A DNA stretch of 24,715 nt from Rodentolepis nana. Taxonomy: Eukaryota; Platyhelminthes; Cestoda; Cyclophyllidea; Hymenolepididae. Shown here in pieces: positions 9,387-18,307 of this stretch. Below the pieces are notes generated by a model. The model worked only from the letters and a program-made list of their open reading frames with translations. It ran no database searches and was not told where the DNA came from. Within the stretch, counting starts at the first letter, position 1, and every line of letters starts with the position of its first letter. Both the position numbers and the translations under genes were made by a program. The DNA lies in assembly GCA_900617975.1 (NCBI GenBank), contig UZAE01012188.1, forward strand, positions 1 through 24,715. The letters are read 5' to 3'.

Positions 9387-11548
9387 GCACTTTAAATGGC
9401 GAAACGCGCAAACTTAGTAAACAGTATCCCCACGCCTTACCCCCTTAACCCACTTCCCGACAGATTAAACCAGATTACAGATGCATTAACTTTGAGGTGT
9501 TTGATTGTTAGAATCATCATTAATGATTTGCTTTCCGCCCACCTTTTGTTGATAAATTAATATGTAGTACTCTGTATACATTACATACGTACGCTTATTT
9601 CAATAACCCGTCTTCTTTTTCTGTTTTTTTTCCTTCTAGCTACTACTGGTGAGTTTAAATGTCTTAGAGTAGGGTCCTGTGCGTAAGCATGTTGTAGGCT
9701 GTTAGTGCTCGTTACTTTTGTGTCGTCTGCGATGCTTTTGTGGTGAACACATAAAGATGTGATGACCAATCGACTTGGTTGGTTCTGGGCAATGGAAGAA
9801 GTCCCAGAAAGTGTGCTCATCGTGTGAGCGGCTCCAAGGTAACCTTAAACACTGTGAACAGTTCTTTTAATGGCCCTGTGACGTATTCTTTCCCCCAATC
9901 AGGTTTCTAAGAATTTGTCATTGTGCCTAAAGAAGTTCATTCAGGTAAGAAAATCTGTCACTCTTCCTTTCTAAATAAAATTCTATTTCACCAATTGAAT
10001 TCAAGCTGCATTGAACAAACAAAACATTGAAATCAGGCACGATTTTTGTATTTCAATAGCTTCTAGTTTCTATCTGCCAGACCAATATTACGGTAATAAC
10101 ATAATGGCAGAATAAATAACGTTATTTTCTTCACTTTTTTGATAGCCCTCTTGTCGGTAATAATGAAGAGACAATTCCCTTGTGTGCAGCTCTTTTGCGC
10201 GTTGTTTATCCATCACTACTCTGAAACATTGACTTTTTTTGGATGTTGTGTTTGAATATTGGCTACTTACGAGTGGAAAGATTGATTTTGTTGGAGATGG
10301 ATGACTTTTAGTACTTCAAGTACTTGCGGGCCCAGTCTACTTAACAATAAATGGTTATAATTGCTGCTATTCATCTTCTTTCTCTTTCATTAGGTCAAAT
10401 CTGAAAGAGTTGGCTTAGATGTGTTCTGCTTATTTTAGTCACTAGTTCATGCCAAAAATACTGTTTAAAACACTTCAGTAATAGCAGCAACTTATTGTTC
10501 AGTAAGAAAGGTGATGTTCTAAGGTGAGAGGCAAGACCATTGGAGGAAATCTCGTGCAAGGTAAAGTAATGAACCAGGTGCTATTTCACGATTCCAAAGC
10601 ATATCTAATATCTTAACCAGATCGTTGTTATTCAATTGGACGTGGGAGACATGGGCTATAAGAAACAAAAAGAGATGCGGCTCTGTTGAACTAAGTCGTC
10701 AGCGGTGGTTGCAAGTCAAAACTGGAGACAGGGTGAGAGAGGACGGGGAGAGTGCGCTTAAGAAGACGACAAACTAGTTAGTTCCTACTTTGGCTTCGTG
10801 AAGTATATCAGACAATTGAGAATTTAAATACGAAAATAAAGAGTAGTGTTAGTGATGAAAGGAGATAGGAGATGAAAATAAAGTGTTCTAGAGGTGAATA
10901 TAAGAGATCTTAAGTGTGAAACCAGGTGAATTGCAATATATGGCAACTTGATTCCCCCTCGGGAGTTCGTTATCGATGTTGAGTTCAACGGATTTGACTA
11001 GCAGTAAGTAGCCTGAAGAGCTAGGTAATGTCGCTACGAACTGTTAATTATTTCCTGTTCATTAAAAGTTGAGTCAAAATGGATTCTTTTTTTCAAGATG
11101 AAACGACTTCTCTATGCAAATCAAAATTCCACCTCTTTTCTCCAAATTGGTTGGCATCTCGACTCCGCAGACGCATATAATTTACTTGCTAAATTCACCC
11201 AAGCCTCTCTTTTCCTTTTACTATTCTAGTCAAATACACTCATGAAGTGCTGTTCTTGGTCTCTGGATTCAAAAGTTCCTCCACTTTTAAGATGGTAATT
11301 GCCATTGTAAAGTGGTGGCTTACAACCAAACTTAGCATGAGTCCGAAAGTAAATAAAAAATTAAATATAGCTGAATTTTAAATCCTAGAGCTTAGCATTG
11401 CATTGTGAGTCCTTTAATCTCTTTATTATGAGAAACCTTTCTATCTTCATACTGCCAAATCTTGCATGTAACCTCATCTTTGTCCGAATACGTGTTGTTC
11501 ACTTAGGCCTCAATCTGTAGTTGGTATATACTCTCCATTTCCGTTCAG
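9387..11548 (+). other. PMCA intron or 3' UTR of variant 1
   Basis: No repeat element is recognised. An AATAAA at 9974-9979 could end a transcript using the stop at 9386. Apart from the microexon candidate at 9640-9648, no further coding segment is seen. The minus ORF at 9581-9820 is overlapped by that splice-like region and has no motif. Confidence 0.5.
9640..9648 (+). CDS. Candidate 9-nt microexon (PMCA)
   Basis: CTACTACTG is bounded by a very strong acceptor (TTCTGTTTTTTTTCCTTCTAG) and a strong donor (GTGAGTTT). Nine bases is three codons (Leu-Leu-Leu in phase 0), so inclusion between the phase-0 donor at 9254 or 7447 and the phase-0 acceptor at 11548 would keep frame. If the donor is not used, the frame reads on to a stop shortly after (LLLVSLNVLE). 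Only splice signals support it. Confidence 0.3.
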
Positions 11549-11884
11549 AACCAATCGGTGGATGGATCAATGAGTTCACTTCTCACGGCCATTCGTCGTT
11601 CCAACTTCCGACTTGCCGCTTCCTCCGGCAGACATGTATTACATGCAAGTATAAGTATCCCAATACCACGTGGAGTAACTTCCACGACCTCAACTTCTCA
11701 AGCTGGTATTCGAATGATTCGAAGGGCGGCTCAGGGGAGAGGAAAAGGGGGTAGAATCTTGTTTCGCAGCTTTACTGTGGACTCCCCTTTACGACAAGAT
11801 TCACTTGTGAAATTATCTTCCAACACAGGAAGCAGAATTGTCTCCGCAAGTGAATCCACAGATATAACTGGAGTTGACGTGTAA
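11549..11884 (+). CDS. PMCA: Probable PMCA terminal exon: tail variant 2
   Basis: The acceptor CTCTCCATTTCCGTTCAG is strong and the exon is open in phase 0, matching the phase-0 donors at 7447 and 9254. It encodes 111 residues starting NQSVDGSMSSLLTAIRRSNF and ending DSLVKL...TDITGVDV at TAA 11882-11884. It is Ser/Thr/Arg-rich (RRAAQGRGKGGR near the middle), which suits the phosphorylatable, disordered tails of PMCAs. The final V-D-V would fit a class II PDZ ligand, whereas vertebrate PMCA b-forms end in ETSL/V; this is inference. I do not recognise a domain, so assignment to PMCA rests on position, strand, phase and character. Two poly(A) signals follow. Confidence 0.6.
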   Translation, partial: NQSVDGSMSSLLTAIRRSNFRLAASSGRHVLHASISIPIPRGVTSTTSTSQAGIRMIRRAAQGRGKGGRILFRSFTVDSPLRQDSLVKLSSNTGSRIVSASESTDITGVDV

Positions 11885-11992
11885 CTCTGAAGCTTTAGGC
11901 CTCCCTCTAGATGTTGTTCCTCTGTAGCTGTTTGTGTGTTGCCATTTGAGGTGAAATTAGTGAACTGAGTTTAATTCTTTGTGTGAATGCGA

Positions 11993-12038
11993 AATAAACA
12001 GTTTATGACGAGAGATTGCTGTACACATTTTGAATAAA
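11993..12038 (+). terminator. Two poly(A) signals after PMCA terminal exon
   Basis: AATAAA occurs at 11993-11998 and 12033-12038, about 110 and 150 nt after the TAA at 11882-11884. This spacing suits a short 3' UTR ending around 12020-12060. Confidence 0.55.
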
Positions 12039-12059
12039 TCGACTGCATGCAAACAATTT

Positions 12060-15000
12060 AAGCGAAATTTTATTTGCAGGCTGAGCTTACACGAATGGAA
12101 TTGAGCGAATGATAGATCAGATTATAGGTATAAGAAAGCCTCATTTTGGTCCTAAGTCTGTCCAGATTAATGTAGTACGTTAGTACTCAAGACATCCGGT
12201 TTCAGGGGATCTAGAAATAGCCCATGTAGAATTGTAGTCTACCGCCGCGACAAACCCAAATAGTTTGGACATTACCACCTTTACTGCAAAACATTTTATT
12301 TAACTCGCATAAACTTAAAGTTAGAATACAATCGTCGCCATATGACTAGTAATCCTGCCGAAACTCGATCCATCTCAGGCTACATAGTCATCAATCGGTA
12401 TCGCCTCTGGCAGAAAAATTACAATAAGAAGTGAATATCAACCTGATTCAACATTTTGTACAAGTTATGCATATTTAAACGACCTCTTTCTATTATTGAG
12501 GCACGGAGATTAAATTGTAGCCAGATTGATAATACTTTGTGTCCTGAATAGCCACCAAGCTGACAGGGGCGACATCGCTCAAGTATTTTTGAGCATGATG
12601 GACATCTTTGCGAAAACCTTTGGGAATAGGTAATCAAAAGGCAGAAAATAGACGATAGAGCTATGAGATTTGTTTCATTGTTTTTCTAGCATTAAGAGGA
12701 AACCAACTTCCTATGGTGCCATCCCTTAGAACATCAAGAACTTGAGGAACACGTCATCGCTTAATGTTTGATCGCATGTGCGTACAACCAATGGCCAATC
12801 AGAATCCTTTGTTTGTTTAAGAGGATCTGACATGTTGATTATGACAAAGATTCCGACGTGTAAACTTTATCCACATTAAACATCCTGAATAAACGTCTTC
12901 CATGTGATATGTCTGCTTCCTTCATAGCTGGCCTGCAGCTTAGCTAGTTCTGAGAATCTGGTTAGATATATGAGATTCTGCTACAGGAGCTTCTGAGTCA
13001 GTCAAGGCTTTACTAATGTAGCAATCCGCTATAAACTTCACCATCATTGCTTAGAAGGATGTCAGTGGTGAAGACAGAAGTCCTACACAAGTCGCGTGAA
13101 TGAAGAAGTCTAAAGAAGTGTTAGTAAGTGAAGTATGCACCGTGACCACAAATCCGAAAATGATTGGTCAATCGCATTGATTGTTTAAACATAGCTAAAC
13201 TAGTAAAGATAGTTTAAAGGTTGAAAACTGTGTTGAACTTCAATGTAAATGAAAATTATTCCATAAACGTGAACGGACATCAATGTGTCGCGAAGATGGA
13301 TAAAAGTATTCCAGGTCTCTTCAGGTCTTCCACAAGCTGCCTTTGGTGGAAACACAGAGGCTTCCATAAACCATGATTGTAACAAAGTTGTTTCTAAAGC
13401 AATGCCCCAATAAACGCTTTGACTCTAAGAGTCTTTGTGAGTGTCAAAGGCAATACATAATTGTGAATAATTGTAAAATATTCTCCTTTGACGAACTCGA
13501 AATCTTATTTTGCTTGTTCCCTCCACTGTAATTAAAAATAATATTCCCCCAACTTTATGAAAGTCGGTCAAAGGCATTTGCTTCGCTTTTGAGCTTCCTG
13601 GAGAATGCAAGCTTTCGTGAAAAAATTCCCTTTGTCAACAAGTATAACATGTCTCCTTGTTCTATGTTCACGAATTCGGAACGCATTAGTCCACTATCTA
13701 TTTTCCAAAAAAAGAGACACTACAATGAACCACATGTAAGTGTTCTTTTGATCCCACCAGAAATCAGAGTGGTCACAGATTAACTAGCAAACCATGCACT
13801 CCTCTTTAATGAACATCTTTTCCATGCCCAAAGTACCAATTAGTGTCCAAGGACCCTTGAATGAAATTAAGATCCCCAACCACCGTTTGAGTTCAAGCAC
13901 TTTCTTCTCATTGCATTGAGTGTGTGGATGTGTGCCTTTTCTCTATTAGACTCCAATTTCTCTCAGCCCAACTAACATCTCCAGATTTGCATTCCTCCTA
14001 CTCAATCGACCTTCCACGCTGTTATTCAGGCGCAAACTTTTATGTTTCCTTTTTGTCTACCTCCTCTTGAGAACTCTTTCCAGACTTCATCAACTAGTGA
14101 CTCTGCTAATTGAATTATCATAATTCCTAAAGCATTCACACATATTTCTTAACGGAATAGCCCGCTATTCATTTTTCAAAAGAGGAAACTCCAAGGTTTT
14201 GGAGCCCGATGTACTCGATGAGTCTAAATTCTCTCCGCCTAACCTACCTGTACATGCTGCTGAACCAGGAATAACCACAGCGTGTCTACACCAACTGGAA
14301 TAGTTGCTTCTTCCGTGATCTAACTATTTACAAGGTTGAAGCTGATAAGAACATTGCACATTTGCCCACGAGTTGCGTTTAAGATCCCCCTGTCTCCAAA
14401 CCAATAGTTATGACCTATTAACAATGAGGTCATCATTTATTCTAGCATTTATTAAGGACAGATCAAATACAATTTGAAGAAGTTTCTCATGAAACTTGAG
14501 GATGAAACAATCTCTGGTTCACTCCAACAGTCGTTTCTTATCTTCCACTGCATACATTTCGAAACATAATTTGTTCTGACAATAAATAACATTAGGGGAA
14601 AGCGTTAACAAAAGTAAATGAAAAATACTGAAGTTTAAAAATATGTGGTCAATGAAAACAAAACACAAATGTACGTTCTAAGAGGTCAGTCAGACAGTGA
14701 GCAGTGAAGAATTCCATCACCGGTTGTTACTTGCATGTTGCCTAGTAGCCGGTTGGCTTGGCTGCCGTTGAATGACAGGCTCGTATAATTTCCGTCTGAG
14801 TTATACGACCATGCTCCAACTGACTAAAGGCATATCCATCTAAAATATAAAACATAAAATGAAAGAAATGTTCTACTATATTATTATTAGTAGAAGCAAT
14901 TATACAAGGCTCATGGAACCACTAGTGTGACAGCTTGTAGAAGATATTTAGTGCGGTTGCTATAAGCCGATCCACATAAACTTAATATGTTGAATGCGAT

Positions 15001-15118
15001 GACCGAAACCGCCGAATGCTCACTGGTGCGATTATGTTTGGGTTGCTACAGCGCTAGTGCCTCTGGTATTCAAATAAAAGAGTTAAACACATTCTCTATT
15101 ATTTCAAGCCTTTATATA
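12060..15118. other. Intergenic stretch between convergent genes
   Basis: About 3 kb without a recognised gene, RNA or repeat. Several 60-70 codon ORFs on both strands (12419-12637, 13200-13385, 13425-13610, 13589-13783) overlap each other, lack motifs and look random. A stretch around 14680-14830 is less AT-rich but nothing in it is recognisable. Confidence 0.6.
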
Positions 15119-15127
15119 TTATCATCA
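15119..15127 (+). repeat. Target-site duplication, left of the 15128-16886 double insertion
   Basis: TTATCATCA precedes the first element and recurs at 16887-16895 after the LINE tail. A shorter TCATCA (15438-15443) separates the two elements. Confidence 0.75.
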
Positions 15128-15199
15128 GGAGTGTGCGATAGACATACCTTCACGTGGTGCACCCTAGACAACGCATATTCATATGGCAAAAAAGTCTAT
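15128..15199 (+). ncRNA. HDV-like ribozyme (copy 4), degraded
   Basis: P1 GGAGUGU/GCACCCU has one A.C mismatch and P2 AUAGACAU/AAGUCUAU one A.A mismatch. P3 ACC/GGU is intact. The joiner UAGACAAC differs from the canonical UGGGCAAC at the two G positions flanking the middle one. P4 can form as CAUA-UUCA-UAUG and J4/2 is GGCAAAAA. It is probably inactive or weak. Confidence 0.6.
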
Positions 15200-15437
15200 T
15201 AACTAGCAGTTGACGTCTCACTTCAAACTACCATCACCTCACTCTATACCATATTCGACTATTTCCACAGTATACACCTCATCTTTGTTCTACATTTGTG
15301 TTTGTCTCTTAAATCTTTGAAACACTCTTCTGTTCCCCCCCCCCTCTCGACTTTTTTCAATTTGATGTTCCTTCCCCTCTGTGGTTAATGATAACCATCA
15401 AGACGCCTGCTATTTGATATAAATAAATATTTTTTTT
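15128..15437 (+). mobile_element. Short non-autonomous retroposon, copy 4
   Basis: The plus-strand element opens GGAGTGTGCGATAGACATAC and runs through the ribozyme head, the body with AGTTGACGTCTCACTTCAAA and the C-rich tract near 15336-15352. It ends TTAATGATAACCATCAAGAC, GCCTGCTATTTGATATAAATAAATATTTT. The segment usually joining CTCTGTG to GGGCTAATG (CTGAAGTCAACTAAAGGG) is deleted. It is followed immediately by TCATCA and the LINE copy in the same orientation. The head shares TAGACAAC (instead of TGGGCAAC) with that LINE, so the two are close relatives. Confidence 0.87.
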
Positions 15438-15443
15438 TCATCA

Positions 15444-15514
15444 GGGGTGTGCGATAGACTTACCTTCACGTGGTGCACCCTAGACAACGCATATTCATAC
15501 GGCAAAAAGTCTAT
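15444..15514 (+). ncRNA. HDV-like self-cleaving ribozyme at LINE 5' end
   Basis: P1 GGGGUGU/GCACCCU (7 bp) and P2 AUAGACUU/AAGUCUAU (8 perfect pairs) are intact, as are P3 ACC/GGU with loop UUCACGU, P4 (GCAU-AUUC-AUAC, one mismatch) and J4/2 GGCAAAAA. The P1/P4 joiner is UAGACAAC rather than UGGGCAAC, which would weaken P1.1. Cleavage is predicted 5' of G15444, the element's first base. The function expected from other LINEs with such ribozymes (R2 and the L1Tc/NARTc group are known cases) is release of a defined 5' end from a read-through transcript. Confidence 0.75.
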
Positions 15515-15590
15515 TACTCGGCATTGGATTTGACTTCAGTTTATTATGATTACGTTGAAACCGAGCTATAAGAGAAATCGCCCTCGTCAT

Positions 15591-16820
15591 GGCGAACCAC
15601 AACTTCTACAGATCCCTCATGGAAGCCAACCTTACGGACGACAAACTCAGATATTATCAATTCCAAGGTTATGCCTTATACCTTCTACATAAATATCGGC
15701 AAGTTGCAAGTGGAATTCTGACTGGAGTAAAAGAAGACCTCACATCACATTACGATCTAATCTAGAGTATGGGCTCGACGAAAGAAATATGCGAAATAAC
15801 CGGATTAAATAGTTGGAAATGTCAAAAGTACTTCAAGATATACGCAGTCTATAATCCGCGTCAGAATAGTCCTAATTTTGATCCTCTGAACATCTCATAC
15901 GAAATTGTAGTATAAGGAGACTTCAACGCCCATTCCACAATATGGGGATCTAAAAATATAAACATATCTAGAAAGGAAATAGAAGATACGCTTAACAGCA
16001 ACCCTCTGGAACTTAGTTACAGCAATGAAGATCCTGCTATTATCTGCACTACAATGGAACCAAAACAAATACTGACTTGCTCATGCCTTTAAGCGACATC
16101 AGTGAGCATACACACCGCAAAATAATTGACGATCCTGGTTCTGGTCACAAACCAGTCATTTCTAGTATTACCATCGGCAGCAAAAGCATGGCAATGAAAG
16201 TGCCAACTAAGCTATCATGGAACTTCAAGAAGGCTGACTGGTCTAGATTCACAAAACCTTTTAGAGAATGAACTTCACAAATATCCCCTCAACTTCAACC
16301 AACATCCTGACTAACTTTGCAACGATATCACGAATATTATGATCAGATGTTCAAAGAAAACTATTCCTCGTGGCAAGACTAAACACTATCGAGTGTCTTG
16401 GTCTGAACACATTGAGAAATTGAAAAGAAAGCGGGACGCCCTTCGCAACACTGTTGATCAGACTGGAAGAACGGAAGGCGTAAAAGCCTGGAGACGACAA
16501 TCAGCTGTTCTAAGGCAAGCCATCTTACAAGCTAAACGGACTTCCTTCGACAACTTCATTTCAAATATCAACTATCAAAGTGATAGCCAACGCACTTTCG
16601 AATTCCTCGGTAATATCCCAAAACAACAGGGAAAAACCCAAGAAAGAACCAATACGCTTAAAGAGCAAACTGCTTACCCCCGACTCCGAAATAGCTAACT
16701 TCTTTGTGAGGTTCTATTCCCACAAGCAAAAGAAAAGCCCTTTTGTCATAAAATCTTCAAGAAATATAAAGATACAAACAAGATATTTTGGTAAAGTTAA
16801 AGATCCCGCGGGGAAAGCTG
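15591..16820 (+). pseudogene. LINE ORF2 remnant: endonuclease and EN-RT linker
   Basis: The frame opens ATGGCGAACCACAACTTCTA (MANHNFYRSLMEANL) and then matches the other LINE copy (KYRQVASGILTGVKE, SMGST, FKIYAVY, GDFNAHSTIWG, KEIED.LNSNPLEL, SNEDPA, SDISEHT, DPGSGHKPVISSI, PTKLSWNFKKADWSRF). This is an AP-type endonuclease: GDFN carries catalytic Asp/Asn and the SGH motif its His. In-frame stops replace codons at YDLI*SMGS and IVV*GDF, and frameshifts lie near 16050 (after SNEDPA) and 16255-16350. From 16370 an open linker runs RVSWSEHIEKLKRKRDALRN...RRQSAVLRQAIL...FDNFISNINYQ, then LLTPDSEIANFFVRFYS. The RT itself is deleted. The product would be inactive. Confidence 0.88.
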
Positions 16821-16838
16821 AAGTCAACTAAGGGGCCA

Positions 16839-16852
16839 ATGATAAATATCAT
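16839..16852 (+). other. 3'-terminal hairpin of the LINE
   Basis: ATGATA-AA-TATCAT is a perfect 6-bp stem, flanked by GGCC upstream and a decayed AACC downstream (GGCT/AGCC in the other LINE copy). It sits just before CTGCCATTTGAAATAA at the 3' end, where LINE reverse transcriptases typically bind. Confidence 0.7.
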
Positions 16853-16895
16853 AAAACCTGCCATTTGAAATAATAATTATAATATTTTATCATCA

Positions 16896-17212
16896 ACAAC
16901 GACTGTGTTGAAAATGGCAATAGTACCAACGTTCGGTGTTCTTTAAAAAAAGTTTTATTTTTATAAACAACCCACTCGTAGGTCGCTTTCAATAAGAGAA
17001 AGACCAAAGAGAATTATATAACAGGAACAAACTTTCGACAAAAAAGAATTAGATTGTAAAACGAATTAAAACAAAACTCCACAACACATAAACGGCTCGG
17101 TTCAAGATAATGAGGGGAGAGATTTGCAATCCTTTGGGGGAAATTCACAAGCCCAATACCTGATTCGATTGATGAGCTGTGGTCTTCATGCAATGTTTGA
17201 AAATATTTAAAA

Positions 17213-17217
<5 letters not shown>
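16896..17217. other. Non-coding spacer
   Basis: AT-rich DNA between the double insertion and the next retroposon. I see no gene or repeat in it. Confidence 0.5.

Positions 17218-17246
<29 letters not shown>
17218..17246. repeat. (TA)n microsatellite at retroposon tail
   Basis: About 14 TA repeats directly adjoin the TTTCAAATGGC tail of the next retroposon. They probably expanded from its A/T-rich 3' tail, since another copy has a shorter ATATAT there. Confidence 0.9.
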
Positions 17247-17248
<2 letters not shown>

Positions 17249-17600
17249 CAAATGGCAAGCGTTATGATGGTTATCATTAGCCCTTTAGTTGATTTCGGGC
17301 TTCACAGAAAGGAAGAGGAACATCAAAGTGGCAAAAAGTCGAGAGGGAGGGGGGAACAGAATAATGATTCACAGACGTAAAAGAGACAGACAGACACAAA
17401 GGTAGAAAAATGTGAGGTGAGTACTCTGAAATTAGACGAATATGAAATGCAATGGGGTCTTAGTTGTTTGAAGTCAGAAGTCAACTGCCGATTAATAGAC
17501 TTTTTTGCCGATAGTTTGAAGTCAACTGCCGATTAATAGACTTTTTTGCCGTATGAGTATACGTTACCCAGGGTGCACCACGTGGAGGTAAGTCATTTGC
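17247..17600 (-). mobile_element. Retroposon copy 6, rearranged 5' end
   Basis: Minus-strand short element: tail TTTCAAATGGCAAGCG, one hairpin unit (GGGCTAATGATAACCATCAT in sense), then the body with GACAGACAGACACAAAGGTAG (plus strand). The ribozyme region carries an internal duplication (17467-17510 and 17515-17551) covering TTTGAAGTCA...GATTAATAGACTTTTTTGCCG. The extreme 5' end reads GTGTGGCTTGCAAATGACTT instead of GGGGTGTGCGATAGACTT, so P1 and part of P2 are destroyed although P1' (GCACCCU), TGGGTAAC and P4 (GTAT-ACTC-ATAC) persist at 17536-17600. No target duplication is evident. Confidence 0.83.
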
Positions 17601-18240
17601 AAGCCACACTGTCTCCGCGATAATACAGGAGTCTCAGGCAAGGTGGAAGTTCTGTGAATCGTGCGACAATCGTGTGTCAAGAAACAAATAACAGTTCATG
17701 GTCAGATGGTATTAATATGTATTTATGTGGATGGATGGTGACGAGTAGTCTTGAAGCCGTGAGGAAGAGAAAATTAAACCTATCATCCTACAGACAACTT
17801 TATCACCAAATTGAGAAAAGGCCTTCAGTATTTTCTTACTTTATACCTGTACTCTACGATTTCTTCATTATGATTCTACTTAAAGATTGAGAGAAATACT
17901 CACTTCTCAATACACCAGATTTCAATACGCTTTTACCCGAGTCTACGATTTAAGCAAACGTATTATTGCAAATATTCTAATGAAAGCACTACCTCGCGAA
18001 ATCGAGGAAATCTCATCTGGAATTTGGTTTAAAGTTATAAAGTGGCAATACCTCGTGTCAAAGGGAGAATATAAAGTTCCATTGAAATACAATATCTGAA
18101 ACATTTAAAATTAGATAAAAAGTCATACATTAAAAAGCCGCAATGAAGTATCAGTTAAAAACAAAATAAATCACTGAACAAGGAACTTGAAAGATTTGCA
18201 CAAATGCGAAAGTGTACGTAAAGAAAGATCACTAAACCAA
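17601..18240. other. Non-coding, probably 3' flank/UTR of the flippase gene
   Basis: Two adjacent plus-strand ORFs (17654-17890 and 17887-18099, overlapping by 4 bases) show no motif or splice context and are probably chance. The region lies downstream of the proposed flippase stop on the minus strand. Confidence 0.4.
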
Positions 18241-18307
18241 TTAAGACATCTCGTCAGAATATGATGATGATTCTTCCTCTGTACTTTTGAAATTAACCAT
18301 TATTAAA
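18241..18307 (-). CDS. Possible last exon of P4-ATPase (acidic tail)
   Basis: On the minus strand, the acceptor TTCTCTCCTGTGGTTTGACTAAG is followed by a short exon. Its first base completes the split codon AT| left by exon 20787-20861, after which it reads LIMVNFKSTEEESSSYSDEM and Ser to a TAA at 18243-18241. The phase fit and the acidic Ser-rich end are encouraging, since P4-ATPase tails are poorly conserved and often acidic. There is no sequence match I can name, and no poly(A) signal was found nearby. If exon 20787-20861 is instead not spliced, its frame runs to a stop around 20668 and this exon would be spurious. Confidence 0.35.

Larger units (their letters stand above)
15444..16886 (+). 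mobile_element. LINE (non-LTR) copy with ribozyme 5' end, internally deleted
   Basis: This is the only LINE copy with both ends in the window. It begins GGGGTGTGCGATAGACTTAC (ribozyme) and passes through a short leader into endonuclease-coding sequence from about 15600. It ends GGGGAAAGCTGAAGTCAACT, AAGGGGCCAATGATAAATAT, CATAAAACCTGCCATTTGAA with an A/T tail. The endonuclease N-terminus (the NxNGL region), nearly all of the reverse transcriptase, the RNase H and the zinc finger are missing. The 1443-bp copy is thus a double internal deletion that kept both termini. It shows how termini-only derivatives can arise. TTATCATCA follows at 16887-16895. Confidence 0.88.

Noticed and set aside
17654..18099. 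Two adjacent plus ORFs overlapping by ATGA, looking like a bacterial operon
   Set aside because: The context is eukaryotic, there is no ribosome-binding site, and neither has a motif. Chance overlap is more likely.
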